The notes beneath the pieces are model-generated. The model was not told where the DNA came from. It ran no database searches and worked only from the letters and a program-made list of their open reading frames with translations. 64,000 nt of DNA from Azospirillum sp. TSH64 (lineage in GTDB: Bacteria; Pseudomonadota; Alphaproteobacteria; Azospirillales; Azospirillaceae), in NCBI RefSeq assembly GCF_003116035.1, contig NZ_LGQW01000015.1, positions 1,978,047-2,042,046 on the forward strand, given 5' to 3'. Within the stretch, counting starts at the first letter, position 1; each line of letters begins with the position of its first letter. This document shows, piece by piece, positions 37,521-46,699 of the stretch. The position numbers and the translations under genes are program-made.

Positions 37521-38405
37521 ATGGATTTTGAAATCAGAATCGGCAAATGGGTCGAGGAACTGGTCACCTTCATGCTCGACCATTTCCAGCCGACCTTCGA
37601 CGCGATCGCGACGGTGGTGAACGGCTTCGGCGCCGCCATCGACTTCGTGCTGGTGGGAGCACCCGCCTGGCTGCTGATCGGGCTGATCGTCGCGACGTCC
37701 CTGTGGCGCGTCGGCACCGGCTTCGCCGTCTTCACGGTCGCCGCCCTGTCGCTGATCGCCGGCATGGGGCTGTGGACGGAGACCGCCTCCACCCTGGGTC
37801 TGGTCCTGACCGCCACCCTGCTCAGCCTGCTGGTCGGCGTGCCGCTGGGCGTCTGGATGGCGCGCAACCGCGTGGTCGAAAGCATCGTCCGCACCACGCT
37901 GGACTTCATGCAGACCATGCCGGCCTTCGTCTATCTGATCCCGGCAGTGATGTTCTTCGGTCTGGGCCGGGTGCCGGGCATCCTCGCCACCGTGATCTTT
38001 GCCATGCCGCCGGCCGTGCGGCTGACGTCGCTCGGCATCCAGCAGGTTCCGGCCGAGATCGTGGAGGCCGGCAAGGCCTTCGGCTGCCATGACCGCCAGC
38101 TTCTGTTCAAGGTACAGCTGCCGAACGCCCTGCCCTCGATCATGGCCGGGGTGAACCAGACCATGATGATGGCGCTGTCGATGATCGTCATCGCCTCGAT
38201 GATCGGCGCCGGCGGCCTGGGCAATGTCGTGCTGCAGGGGATCCAGCGGCTGGACATCGCGCTTGGCTTCGAAAGCGGGCTCAGCGTCGTTCTGCTGGCG
38301 ATCATCCTCGACCGCATCACCCAGAGCTTCGGCCAGACCGCCGCCGCTCCGCGCCCGGTACGCTTCGCGTTCCTGCGCCGGTTCCTGCCGGTGCCGGCAC
38401 GGTGA
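37521..38405 (+). CDS. proW: Glycine betaine/proline ABC transporter permease
   Basis: 294-residue inner-membrane permease with six or seven helices. The EAA-type loop (VEAGKAFGCHDRQLLFKVQLPNALPSIMAGVNQ) marks where the ATPase docks, and GAGGLG-like residues (IGAGGLGNVVLQGI) follow. It pairs with ProV and presumably with ProX at 24774. No second binding protein is encoded next to it. Confidence 0.95.
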   Translation: MDFEIRIGKWVEELVTFMLDHFQPTFDAIATVVNGFGAAIDFVLVGAPAWLLIGLIVATSLWRVGTGFAVFTVAALSLIAGMGLWTETASTLGLVLTATLLSLLVGVPLGVWMARNRVVESIVRTTLDFMQTMPAFVYLIPAVMFFGLGRVPGILATVIFAMPPAVRLTSLGIQQVPAEIVEAGKAFGCHDRQLLFKVQLPNALPSIMAGVNQTMMMALSMIVIASMIGAGGLGNVVLQGIQRLDIALGFESGLSVVLLAIILDRITQSFGQTAAAPRPVRFAFLRRFLPVPAR

Positions 38406-38521
38406 GCCCGGGGGCTCTTCCGGAAGGGGGCTCCGCCGCCGCTCTTCCGGCGCGGCCCCTGCCTCCTCACGGGCGGCGGCCGCATGCCGATGCACAGGAG
38501 GGTCGCACAGGGCCGAGCGGG

Positions 38522-39124
38522 ATGCAGGTGGAGCGGTTGGCCGGCGTCGCCCTGGCCGACCGGCTGGAGGAGTTGGCCACCCTGCGGCTGGCGGTGCTGG
38601 GCGAATTCCCCTACCTCTATCGCGGATCGGCAGCGTATGAGGAGCTGTATCTCTCCGATCTCGGCAGCCTGCCGGGCGGGCTCATCCTCGCCGCCTTCGA
38701 CCGCAACCGCATGGTCGCGGCCGTCACCGGTGCGCCGCTCGACCAGGAACTGGACGCCTTGAGCGATCCCTTCACCCATGCCGGCCGCGACCCGGGCGCG
38801 ATCTTCTATTTCGGCGAGGTGGTGGTCCTGCCCTCACACCGCGGGCGGGGTGTCGGGACAGCCCTGCTCGAGATCGGCGAATCCCATATCCGCGTCGATG
38901 GCCGTTTCGCCTCCGCCGCCTTCGGTGAGATCGTGCGTTCCACCGACCATCCCCGCCGCCCGAAAACCTACCGGACGCCGGATGCCGCATGGCGGCGGCT
39001 TGGCTACCGGCTGGAGCCGGACATCGGCGGCACCCTGTCCTGGTGCGACTCCTGCGACCGGGAGGAAACCGCCAAACCCCTTCGCTTCTGGGTCAAATCC
39101 CTCCTCCCTGGCACCGGAGCATGA
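38522..39124 (+). CDS. GNAT-family N-acetyltransferase
   Basis: About 200 residues from ATG 38522. The acetyl-CoA binding motif is VVVLPSHRGRGVGTALLE. An upstream GTG at 38402 would add 40 low-complexity residues and overlap the proW stop; I consider it less likely. Substrate unknown. It is squeezed between proW and pabB (three-base gap to pabB), so it is probably in the same transcript. Confidence 0.8.
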   Translation: MQVERLAGVALADRLEELATLRLAVLGEFPYLYRGSAAYEELYLSDLGSLPGGLILAAFDRNRMVAAVTGAPLDQELDALSDPFTHAGRDPGAIFYFGEVVVLPSHRGRGVGTALLEIGESHIRVDGRFASAAFGEIVRSTDHPRRPKTYRTPDAAWRRLGYRLEPDIGGTLSWCDSCDREETAKPLRFWVKSLLPGTGA

Positions 39125-39127
39125 CGC

Positions 39128-40579
39128 ATGCCGCATGACGGCCTTGTCTTCGACCTCCCCACGGGGGAGAGCGCGGGCGACGAGTGCCCGTTGCTGATCC
39201 GCGACATTCCCTACCGCGATCCGGTCGCCGCCTTCGCGCCCTGGTCCGGCCAGCCTTTCGCCACACTTCTGCACAGCGCCGCGGAAGCGGGCGGCCGGGG
39301 CCGGTGGAGCATCGTCGCCGTCGATCCCTTCCGAACGGTCGAAGCGCGCGGCGGCTTCGTCACGGTGGATGGCGAACCGGTTACTGGCGATCCGTTCACG
39401 GTGCTCGAACGGGAACTGGGCGCCCATCGCCTACCCCTTCCCGCCGGCCTGCCCGTTCCCTTCGCCGGTGGCGCCGTCGGCTTCCTCGGCTATGAGTTGG
39501 GACAGGTGCTGGAACGGCTGCCGGCACGGCATGGCGACGACAGCGGCCTGCCCGACATGGCTTTCGGTTTCTACGACACGGTCATCGTGTTCGATGAACG
39601 GGAGCGGCGCGGTTGGATTCTGTCCAATGGCTTCCCCGAACGCAGCCCGGTCCATCGCCGCCTCAGAGCGGCAAACCGCCTTCAGTCCTTTGCCGATGCG
39701 CTGGCAGCGGCGCCCGACGATTTGCCGCCGCCCAACCCGGCCACCGCGCCCTGGCGGCCCGAGATCGCGCGCGACGAGTATTGCCGCCGGGTGGAGCGGG
39801 TGCTGGAGTACATCTGCGCGGGCGACATCTTCCAGGCCAACTTCACCGGGCGCTTCCTGGCCGACCGGCCGGCGGAGCTGTCGGTGCTCGACCTCTACCG
39901 CCGCCTGCTGACGCGTAGCCCCGCCCCCTTCGCGGCGTGCCTGTCGCTGCCCGGCGGCACCGGTCTGGCCAGCGCCTCGCCGGAGCGCTTCATCCGGCTC
40001 GACGCCGACGGCCGCATGGAAACCCGTCCGATCAAGGGAACCCGCCCGCGCGGCGCCACGGCGGAGGAAGACGATGCGCTCGCCCGCGAGCTTGAACACA
40101 GCATCAAGGACCGGGCCGAGAACCTGATGATCACCGACCTGCTGCGCAACGACATCGGCCGCGTGGCACGCATCGGCAGCGTCAGGGTGCCGGTCCTGTG
40201 CGGAGTGGAGCGCTTCGCCTCCGTCCATCATCTGGTGTCGGTGATCGAAGGACAACTGAAGCCGGGGCTGGGGCCGGTCGATCTGCTGCGCGCCACCTTC
40301 CCCGGCGGCTCGATCACCGGCGCGCCCAAGATACGCGCCATGGAAATCATCGACGAGCTGGAAGCCTCTAGGCGCGGCGCCTATTGCGGATCGGTGGCCT
40401 GGATCGGCTTCGACAGGGCGATGGACAGCAGCATCGTCATCCGCACGCTGACCGTCACGCCCGACCGCGTCATCGCACAGGCCGGCGGCGGCATCGTCGC
40501 CGATTCCGATCCCGGCGGCGAGCATGATGAGATGATGGTGAAAATCCGCCCGCTGCTGCGCGCGCTGGATGGCGGCTGA
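39128..40579 (+). CDS. pabB: Aminodeoxychorismate synthase component I
   Basis: 483-residue chorismate-binding enzyme (ETRPIKGTRPRGATAEED-type motif, AENLMITDLLRNDIGRV, FPGGSITGAPKIRAMEIIDELE). It makes aminodeoxychorismate for p-aminobenzoate. pABA is needed for folate and is also the substrate of beta-RFAP synthase in H4MPT synthesis, encoded at 50680, so its presence in this region makes sense. PabA and PabC are not in the window. Anthranilate synthase TrpE is the alternative, but the PIKGT motif favours PabB. Confidence 0.9.
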   Translation: MPHDGLVFDLPTGESAGDECPLLIRDIPYRDPVAAFAPWSGQPFATLLHSAAEAGGRGRWSIVAVDPFRTVEARGGFVTVDGEPVTGDPFTVLERELGAHRLPLPAGLPVPFAGGAVGFLGYELGQVLERLPARHGDDSGLPDMAFGFYDTVIVFDERERRGWILSNGFPERSPVHRRLRAANRLQSFADALAAAPDDLPPPNPATAPWRPEIARDEYCRRVERVLEYICAGDIFQANFTGRFLADRPAELSVLDLYRRLLTRSPAPFAACLSLPGGTGLASASPERFIRLDADGRMETRPIKGTRPRGATAEEDDALARELEHSIKDRAENLMITDLLRNDIGRVARIGSVRVPVLCGVERFASVHHLVSVIEGQLKPGLGPVDLLRATFPGGSITGAPKIRAMEIIDELEASRRGAYCGSVAWIGFDRAMDSSIVIRTLTVTPDRVIAQAGGGIVADSDPGGEHDEMMVKIRPLLRALDGG

Positions 40580-40612
40580 GCCGGCGACGACCGGCGTGGG
40601 CACTGGAAAAAC

Positions 40613-40646
40613 GAAGGCCCCGGCCGGTTCAACGGTCGGGGCCTTC
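40613..40646. terminator. Bidirectional intrinsic terminator pabB/pchP
   Basis: GAAGGCCCCG and CGGGGCCTTC form a perfect ten-base stem that can be extended by three more pairs. The plus strand continues CTGTTTTG and the minus strand CGTTTTTCC, so it can end transcripts from both convergent genes. Confidence 0.85.
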
Positions 40647-40681
40647 CTGTTTTGGGAGATGGCGGGCAAGGGCCGCCGATG

Positions 40682-41755
40682 TCACTGGATATCGTTCGGC
40701 TGGACGACGACCCAGTTCCGGTCGGCGAGGACCGGCAGGTTCTGGGCCGCTTGGCCCGCGGCGGCGGTTTCCCACATCTGCTTGATCTGCTTCATATACT
40801 TGTCCTTGCGGTTGACCCAGACCCGCAAGCCGCCATTCGCGGCGTCGGTGGAATGGAGCAGCATGTAGCCGTCGCTGGTCGGCGTGTCTCCCGCCACCAG
40901 CACCGGCTTCTTCCATTGGTCGATGTAGGTGATGATCGCCGCGTGCTTGCCGGCGAACCAGGTCAGCGGCGCCCACAGATAGGTGCCGAGTTCCAGGTCC
41001 ATCGTCTTTGCCCAGTCGTATTTCCCCTCGGCGATCAGCTTGCGTGCCGTGGTCACCTCGCCGGTCGCGCGGTTCTTCAGCAGCATGGTCACGCCGATGA
41101 CATTCTGCGGCTTGACGTTGTATCCGTATTTCGGATCCGACACGACCATCCGGACCAGTTCCTCGCTGGCGGCGGTCACCACATAGACATCGATCCCGTT
41201 GGCGGTCAGATGGTTCACCAGTTCCTGCTGGCCGGTGTAGAATTTGGGCGGGCTGACCTCGACCGTCTTGACCGCGTCGCCGTCGTAATAGGTGGCGGTG
41301 ATCGGCTTGCCGTCGGCCAGCATCTCGTCGACGAAGCCCTTCAATTGGGTCAGGGTGAAACCGGAGAAAATCTGCGCGACCCACGGATAACAGACCTGAT
41401 CGTCGATCTCGCACAGCCGGTAATAGTAGCTGTTGAGGCTTTCCTTGTGCCCGTTCACGTCCTTGAACGGGATGATCTTCAAGGACGGATCCATGCTCTC
41501 GCGCGACAAAACGCCCTTGCGCTCCAGATAAGGCAGCAGGGATTCCTCAAGGTCGTAGCGGTACAGCGTGTTGTCGGCATCGAACACCGCATAGGCGCCT
41601 TTGTTGGCATTGGCAAACGCCAGCGCCTTGAGGCTTGTCGCCGCCTCCGCCGGCCAATGTGCGAGCGATTGGGGTGAGCCGGATTGGGCCATGGCGGTCA
41701 TCGGAGCCATCGCGACCATGCCCGCGAGCAGCGCGGAGCGGAAAAGTGTCTTCAT
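40682..41755 (-). CDS. pchP: HAD-family phosphatase, phosphorylcholine-phosphatase-like
   Basis: 357 residues with a signal peptide (cleavage after AMA, residue 23) and HAD motif I VFDADNTLY (nucleophile Asp59, Asp61). VVTAASEELVRMV and LVAGDTPTSDGYML supply motifs II and III/IV. It resembles periplasmic phosphorylcholine phosphatase PchP of Pseudomonas, which frees choline from phosphocholine. That would feed the betaine route. The choline-oxidising genes betA/betB are not in the window. The 236-base region upstream is AT-rich and holds a dyad. Confidence 0.8.
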   Translation of the reverse strand: MKTLFRSALLAGMVAMAPMTAMAQSGSPQSLAHWPAEAATSLKALAFANANKGAYAVFDADNTLYRYDLEESLLPYLERKGVLSRESMDPSLKIIPFKDVNGHKESLNSYYYRLCEIDDQVCYPWVAQIFSGFTLTQLKGFVDEMLADGKPITATYYDGDAVKTVEVSPPKFYTGQQELVNHLTANGIDVYVVTAASEELVRMVVSDPKYGYNVKPQNVIGVTMLLKNRATGEVTTARKLIAEGKYDWAKTMDLELGTYLWAPLTWFAGKHAAIITYIDQWKKPVLVAGDTPTSDGYMLLHSTDAANGGLRVWVNRKDKYMKQIKQMWETAAAGQAAQNLPVLADRNWVVVQPNDIQ

Positions 41756-41828
41756 CTGTGCCCTCTCTTCCCTGTTCAAAGACATGATTTTTTAAGACCG
41801 GAGCCACTGTGTTAAAGTGACGCCGGTT

Positions 41829-41849
41829 GTTCTGGGAATTATCCCGAAC
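41829..41849. promoter_or_regulatory. Dyad upstream of pchP
   Basis: GTTC-N-GG and CC-N-GAAC are arranged symmetrically around a seven-base centre, about 75 bases before the pchP start in an AT-rich stretch. Likely operator; regulator unknown. Confidence 0.4.
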
Positions 41850-41991
41850 TTCCCAAGTTTTTTCAGTTGAGAGACACAGTTTATGACAGATTAATTACAG
41901 ATGTCCACTGAATCTAATTTTGAAATTCCGTCGCAGATTGGCCTGAACTTGTCGTCTATACAGAAGAATTTCTTGAAACATCTGCGAACGA

Positions 41992-42474
41992 TCAGTTCGG
42001 AGAGACCGAACGGATGGTCAGAGACAGGGCTTTACCCCGGCGCGGCCATTCCACCACGTCGCCGACCCGTCCGCCGACCAGCGCCTCGCCCAACGGGGAT
42101 TGCCAGCTGATGCGGCCGTCAGCGGGGTCGGCCTCTTCCCCGCCGACCAGTGTGAAGGTCCACCGGCGCCCGGTCTCATCCTCGGCGACGACGACGGAGC
42201 CGAAGCCGGCTTCCTCAGCCGGGCCGGATGGGCGCACCACCACGGCGGCGGCCAGCCGGGCGCGCAACAGGTCGGCGCGCCGCTTGGCGCTGCTCATCGC
42301 CTGCCGGTCCTCCGGTGCATCCGAGCCGCGCAACTGCGCGACCTCGGCGTCGGCCGCGGCAAGTTCCTCCTGCCAAGTGGCGACGGTGGCGGCGGACACA
42401 TGCAGCGGCCCGTTGACCTGGGGCAGCGGCCCCTCGGTCTCGGCATCGCTTTCCTTGACGAAGGCGCGGCTCAT
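41992..42474 (-). CDS. GreA/GreB-family protein
   Basis: 160 residues: N-terminal coiled coil (TWQEELAAADAEVAQLR, AMSSAKRRADLLRARLAAA) and C-terminal FKBP-like Gre domain (GRISWQSPLGEALVGGRVGDVVEW). The start MSRAFVKESD is common in GreB/Rnk-like proteins of alphaproteobacteria. Acidic tip residues are present but few. It follows the hydantoinase-like gene by ten bases, so it is probably co-transcribed with C1 genes. Whether it cleaves backtracked RNA or acts as an Rnk-like modulator cannot be told. Confidence 0.82.
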   Translation of the reverse strand: MSRAFVKESDAETEGPLPQVNGPLHVSAATVATWQEELAAADAEVAQLRGSDAPEDRQAMSSAKRRADLLRARLAAAVVVRPSGPAEEAGFGSVVVAEDETGRRWTFTLVGGEEADPADGRISWQSPLGEALVGGRVGDVVEWPRRGKALSLTIRSVSPN

Positions 42475-42484
42475 CCCGGTTCCC

Positions 42485-43534
42485 TCAGCCCAGCAGCGCC
42501 ATGGCCGCGGCGGGAGCGCAGCTTGCGACCCAACCCTGACCGGGGGCACCCACTACATCGCAGAAATCCACGCAGGGGCGGCCAAGCCGGGCGGCCACCT
42601 CCGTCACCACGGCACGCCCGACACCGGCCCCGACCACGGGCGCATCCTGCGGCAGGGGCGGCGCACCGGCGGACAGCACCCGCGAGGCGGCATCATGGAT
42701 GCAGCGCAGCTGGCGTTCGACCAGATCGCCGGCCATGGCCCGCCAGACCGCCGGATCGTAATCGCCGGCATCATGGCCGACCATGCGGGCCAAACGGCGC
42801 AGGCTGGCCTCGACCGTCTTGGCTCCGTTGTCAGCCGCCGGGTGTTGGTCCGCAGCCTCGTCCAGCCGGCCCAGCACGCGGTAGAGGTCGGCGCTGGTGG
42901 CGAAATACTCGGCCATCATCGGCAACCGCTCGCCAGCGACCAGGGCGGTGCGCTCCATCGCCATCACCGCCGTGCGGGTCAGCCCGGTATAGAGCAGTTC
43001 CTCCACCGCCATCCGGTCATGATCGGTGACGCCGCGCGCCACCACCGCGCCGTCGCACACCGGCACGATGTCGGTGGTGGTGCTGCCCATGTCGATCAGC
43101 AGCGCCGCCGGCAGGCGCCGCGCGATCACGGCAGCGGTCGCCATCCAGTTGGCCGAGGCCACGTCCATCACCTGTCCGCGCGCCTCCTGCGGCGACAGCA
43201 GCCCGCGCCGTCCGGCATAGACTCGCAGCCGCCCCGGCGGCACGGCCGCGGCGATGCGGTCGATCAGCGTGTGCACGCCCTGGGTGCGGTCGTCGAACAG
43301 GTCGACCAGTTCGCCCGTCATCGTCACCACATGGTCGGCATCGACCGGCAAACGTTCCAACATTGTGGACAGCGCCGTGTCCAGCTCGCCCAGCCCTTGC
43401 CAGAGCCGGCACGGCACCTGCACGGCATCGCGCAACCGGCCACCCTCAGCCCAGGCCGCCTTCAGATGGGCACCGCCGATGTCCCAGCCGATAACCGCCA
43501 TCCCTTTGTGAGCCGTTCCACGGGTGTCAAGCAT
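42485..43534 (-). CDS. H4MPT-linked C1-pathway protein, hydantoinase/oxoprolinase-like
   Basis: 349 residues, ASKHA/hydantoinase-like fold: VIGWDIGGAHLKAAWAEGG, LLIDMGSTTTDIVPV, GVGRAVVTEVAARLG. Such proteins occur only in bacteria and archaea with H4MPT-dependent C1 pathways; the role is unknown and presumed to be in cofactor synthesis. ATG 43534 has GGAGG six bases upstream and overlaps the preceding ATP-grasp gene; ATG 43501 is the alternative start. Confidence 0.85.
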   Translation of the reverse strand: MLDTRGTAHKGMAVIGWDIGGAHLKAAWAEGGRLRDAVQVPCRLWQGLGELDTALSTMLERLPVDADHVVTMTGELVDLFDDRTQGVHTLIDRIAAAVPPGRLRVYAGRRGLLSPQEARGQVMDVASANWMATAAVIARRLPAALLIDMGSTTTDIVPVCDGAVVARGVTDHDRMAVEELLYTGLTRTAVMAMERTALVAGERLPMMAEYFATSADLYRVLGRLDEAADQHPAADNGAKTVEASLRRLARMVGHDAGDYDPAVWRAMAGDLVERQLRCIHDAASRVLSAGAPPLPQDAPVVGAGVGRAVVTEVAARLGRPCVDFCDVVGAPGQGWVASCAPAAAMALLG

Positions 43535-44519
43535 GCGCATCCTCCCGGCCGGCATCGGCCGATCTGGTGTGGAACAGAACCAGGATGTCGCTTGCCGGGT
43601 TCCAGCCCAGCACCCGCGACAGCCCGGAATAGCCGACGGACAGGCGCGGATTCACCTCCACCACCACCGGGCCGTTCGCATCAGGGCCATCCGGCCGGTC
43701 GATGAGGTCCACGGCGACATAGCCGCGCAAGCCCGGGATCGCGGCGGCAATGGCACGCGCCAGCGGTTCCCAGGCGGCGCGGCGGTGCTCCATCGCCCCG
43801 ACATCGACGCCATGGAAGGAGAAGCTGCCGCTCCCACGCTCCACCTTCTGGCGGTTGCAGCCGAGCAGCCTGACGCCGCCGGCACCATCGACCAGCATGG
43901 ACAGGCTGCACGCCTCGCCTTCGATCAGCGGCTGGACGATCCAGCGGCCCGCGTGCGGCGGCCTCCAATTGGCGATGTCGTCGACGATGAAGGTGTCGAG
44001 GCAGCCGGCGCCGTCGTCCGGTTTCACCACATGGCGGGCGGCAGGCGGCGGTGGTGCGCCGAAAGGGACGGTGGGAACGGTCGCGATGCCATGGGCGGCC
44101 AGCCGGGCCGCCGTCGCCGTCTTCGACGACGCCAGAGCGATGGCGTCGGGCGCACAGGCGACCACCGGCAGGCCGGTGTCGCGGAACAGGGCGGTCACGT
44201 GCCCCAGCAGCCCGTCGGTCTCCGGCGCAATCGGCCAGACCACATCGCACAGGGCAGCCGCGGCTCGCCAGCGCGCCTCCGGTTCCTCACCCGGCGCCAC
44301 CGGGAACAGGGCGACCCGCTCCGGCGGAAAGGATGGTGGGGAAAGGCGGTTGTCCCAGCACAGCGTGACGTGCAGTCCATCCAGAGCGATCAGGTCGCCG
44401 ACCAGGGCCGCGACCATCGCGTTGGCCTCCGCCATCAGGTCGGTCGGAAGCGGCCCGTTGCACAGCGCGCCGCCGGTGACATACTCGCAGACCAGAATCC
44501 GACGAAGGCTGTTCTCCAT
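43527..44519 (-). CDS. ATP-grasp ligase, MfnD-like (methylofuran synthesis?)
   Basis: 330-residue ATP-grasp protein (RRILVCEYVTGGAL, VVKPDDGAGCLDTFIV, VVVEVNPRLSVGYSGL). It resembles archaeal tyramine-glutamate ligase MfnD, so joining glutamate to the tyrosine or tyramine moiety of methylofuran is the best guess. Its ATG shares the sequence CCATGG with the divergent HisA-like gene. No alternative start codon exists nearby. It is followed by the hydantoinase-like and Gre genes in one operon. Confidence 0.8.
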   Translation of the reverse strand: MENSLRRILVCEYVTGGALCNGPLPTDLMAEANAMVAALVGDLIALDGLHVTLCWDNRLSPPSFPPERVALFPVAPGEEPEARWRAAAALCDVVWPIAPETDGLLGHVTALFRDTGLPVVACAPDAIALASSKTATAARLAAHGIATVPTVPFGAPPPPAARHVVKPDDGAGCLDTFIVDDIANWRPPHAGRWIVQPLIEGEACSLSMLVDGAGGVRLLGCNRQKVERGSGSFSFHGVDVGAMEHRRAAWEPLARAIAAAIPGLRGYVAVDLIDRPDGPDANGPVVVEVNPRLSVGYSGLSRVLGWNPASDILVLFHTRSADAGREDAHA

Positions 44520-45261
44520 GGACATCGTTCCCGTCATCGACCTGCTGGGCGGGCAGGTGGTTCATGCCAAGCGGGGGGAGCGCGACCGCTACCGCCCCAT
44601 CGAAAGCGCGCTGACCGCAGGATCGTCACCGCAGGATATCGTGGCGGCACTGCTGGCGCTGCAACCCTTCCGCGCCTGCTATGTCGCCGACCTCGACGCG
44701 ATCCCCGGGCAGGGCGACCATCGCTCCACCGTCGCCGCTCTCCAGGCGCGCTGGCCGGAGGTCGCCTTCTGGGTCGATGCAGGGCTGGCGACGGTGGACG
44801 ATTGCCGCCGCTGGCTGGATGCCGGGATCCGCCATCTGGTGATCGGCAGCGAAAGCCAGACGGACGGCAAGACGCTGGAGACGGCACTGGCGCTGACCGG
44901 CGGGGACCGGGTGGCGCTGTCGCTGGATGTCCGGCGGGGCGAGCCGCTGGGTCCGGCGGCTTTGCACGAGGACACCGGCCTCTGGCCCTCCCGGGTGATC
45001 GCCATGACGCTGGACCGGGTCGGCTCGGGCGAGGGGCCGGACCTCGACCGCATCGCCACGCTGGCGGCCCGACGCCCGGGGATCCGGGTGTGGGGTGCCG
45101 GCGGGGTGCGCGATGCGGCGGACTTGGAGGCGCTGGCGCGGCACGGAACCGATGCCGTGCTGGTGGCCAGCGCACTCCACGACCGGCGCCTCGACGCCGG
45201 AACGCTCGCCCGCTTCGTCTCCGGTCAGCCGGTTGCCGGTCAGGAGGCGGCGAAGGGGTGA
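44518..45261 (+). CDS. HisA/HisF-like TIM-barrel protein of the H4MPT cluster
   Basis: 247 residues similar to HisA ([64 protein letters not shown]). It lacks the usual phosphate-loop spacing of a true histidine-pathway HisA, and such paralogues accompany mch and fae in C1 clusters of methylotrophs. Probable role in H4MPT or methylofuran synthesis. The start overlaps the start of the divergent ATP-grasp gene and the 3' end overlaps fae by 22 bases. Confidence 0.85.
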   Translation: MDIVPVIDLLGGQVVHAKRGERDRYRPIESALTAGSSPQDIVAALLALQPFRACYVADLDAIPGQGDHRSTVAALQARWPEVAFWVDAGLATVDDCRRWLDAGIRHLVIGSESQTDGKTLETALALTGGDRVALSLDVRRGEPLGPAALHEDTGLWPSRVIAMTLDRVGSGEGPDLDRIATLAARRPGIRVWGAGGVRDAADLEALARHGTDAVLVASALHDRRLDAGTLARFVSGQPVAGQEAAKG

Positions 45262-45749
45262 ACCGCGGCGGCCATGCCGTCCAGCATCTCCTTGGCGGTC
45301 GGGCTGCCGGCGATGGCGCGCTTGAGCGCCAGCTTGGTGGCCTCGTGGTTGTAGTCCTGGATTTTGCGGTCGTCCTCCGCCTGCCAGTGGATGAAGACGC
45401 CGACCGAGATGAACAGGTCGTCTGCCTCGTCCGCCGGAATGGTTCCGTCCTCGACGCATTCAGCGACCGCCAGGGCGACGGCGCGCTGGGCCGGGCCGAA
45501 CATCTGCACAGCCTGCTTGGCGTTCTTGATCGTCACTTTGTTGAACATGACGGTCGAGGGCTTGACCATCAGGTTCGGCGCGAGCACGGCCAGCAGGCCG
45601 TTCACCCCTTCCTTCTGGTTGGTCAGGGTCTGGCAGAAGGCGGTCTCGGCGGCGCTGCCGCGCGGGCCGACGATGAGATCGATGTGGGCGACCTCGTTGC
45701 CGTCGCCGACCAGAGCTTCGCCGACCATAACCTTGTCGATCTTAGACAT
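45240..45749 (-). CDS. fae: Formaldehyde-activating enzyme
   Basis: 169 residues and nearly superimposable on the methylotroph enzyme: [22 protein letters not shown] with His22, [40 protein letters not shown]. It condenses formaldehyde with tetrahydromethanopterin to methylene-H4MPT in the cytosol. AAGGGATG precedes ATG 45749. It is the last gene of the minus-strand operon starting at beta-RFAP synthase. The preceding CitG-like frame runs 127 bases into it, and the convergent HisA-like gene overlaps its end. Confidence 0.96.
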   Translation of the reverse strand: MSKIDKVMVGEALVGDGNEVAHIDLIVGPRGSAAETAFCQTLTNQKEGVNGLLAVLAPNLMVKPSTVMFNKVTIKNAKQAVQMFGPAQRAVALAVAECVEDGTIPADEADDLFISVGVFIHWQAEDDRKIQDYNHEATKLALKRAIAGSPTAKEMLDGMAAAVHPFAAS

Positions 45750-46699
45750 TGCGCATCCCTTGCGATGGTTGGTTCGATCAGAGTCCGCCGGTTGTCGTCC
45801 GGCGGCCACGGTCCGGCCGGCAGCTCGCCGGCCAGCCGAAGCACGAACAGGCAGGCCACCGTCAGATCGGCGGACGTGCCCGGATTGAGGCCGCGGCGCT
45901 TCAGCGCGCGGTCGAAAGCGAGAAGCCGGTGGGCGGTTGCCGGATGTCCGCCAAAGGCAGAACCGGTGGATAGCCGACGTTCCAACCGGAACGCCTGCTC
46001 CCGCACCCGCTCCGCCACTGCCGCGCCATGCTTGCGGGCGATGTGGGTGTCGGGGTGCAGGGCCATGAAGCCCAGATGGATGGCGCTCGCCGCTTCCGCC
46101 GGACTGGCGCCGCGACGCAGGGCCGAGCGTCCGCGCGCGACGCCGAAGGTGAAGACGTCGGCGAAGGCGGTGGCGTACTGCCGGGCGATCAGGTCGCGGC
46201 CGGCCGCCGCAGTCATCGCGGCCCGCAGGTCGACACGCGGGGCCTCGGCGACGTCATGCTGCCGGGCGTCCCCCAGCCCGGCCGGCAGAGCCAGGCGGAT
46301 GGCCGCGAAGGCGTCGGCGGCATCGGCGACGCTCAGCCGGTCGAGCACGCGCGCCAGCCTCAGCCGCAGCGGCTCCCCTTTGTCACGGCACAGCGCCGCG
46401 GCGGCGAGCGGCGCCAGCAGCAGGACGATGCCGAGATTGGTGTTGCAGCCGGCGACTTCCTGCGTCGCCGCGACCGCATGCAGGATCGCCTCCCCCACCC
46501 GGCGGCCCGGCGTGGCGAGGATCGGGGCGATGGCGGCGGCACTGTCGAGGAACTGCGCCACGCTCATCCCATGGCCGTCGGCATGGATGTGGACGTTGCC
46601 GGGCTTAAGCGCCATCAACTCCAGCCGGCAGGCGGTTAACACCGCCTCCTCCACCAAGGCCCGGCAATCGTGGAGCGGGGTCGGCAGCAGGGCGCTCAT
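45623..46699 (-). CDS. CitG/MdcB-like triphosphoribosyl-dephospho-CoA synthase homologue
   Basis: 358 residues: [40 protein letters not shown] and [17 protein letters not shown] are typical of the CitG/MdcB family. In C1 clusters such proteins are thought to take part in H4MPT or methylofuran synthesis; no citrate lyase or malonate decarboxylase genes are here. Family length is about 290-310 residues, and residues beyond 316 come from reading into fae in another frame with an Arg/Ser-rich tail. Either the overlap is real or a stop codon was lost. The start overlaps the RimK-like stop (ATGA). Confidence 0.78.
   Translation of the reverse strand: MSALLPTPLHDCRALVEEAVLTACRLELMALKPGNVHIHADGHGMSVAQFLDSAAAIAPILATPGRRVGEAILHAVAATQEVAGCNTNLGIVLLLAPLAAAALCRDKGEPLRLRLARVLDRLSVADAADAFAAIRLALPAGLGDARQHDVAEAPRVDLRAAMTAAAGRDLIARQYATAFADVFTFGVARGRSALRRGASPAEAASAIHLGFMALHPDTHIARKHGAAVAERVREQAFRLERRLSTGSAFGGHPATAHRLLAFDRALKRRGLNPGTSADLTVACLFVLRLAGELPAGPWPPDDNRRTLIEPTIARDAQCLRSTRLWSAKLWSATATRSPTSISSSARAAAPPRPPSARP

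Noticed and set aside
40613..40646. The pabB/pchP hairpin as a regulatory novelty
   Set aside because: It is an ordinary bidirectional intrinsic terminator between convergent genes and is listed only as a feature.
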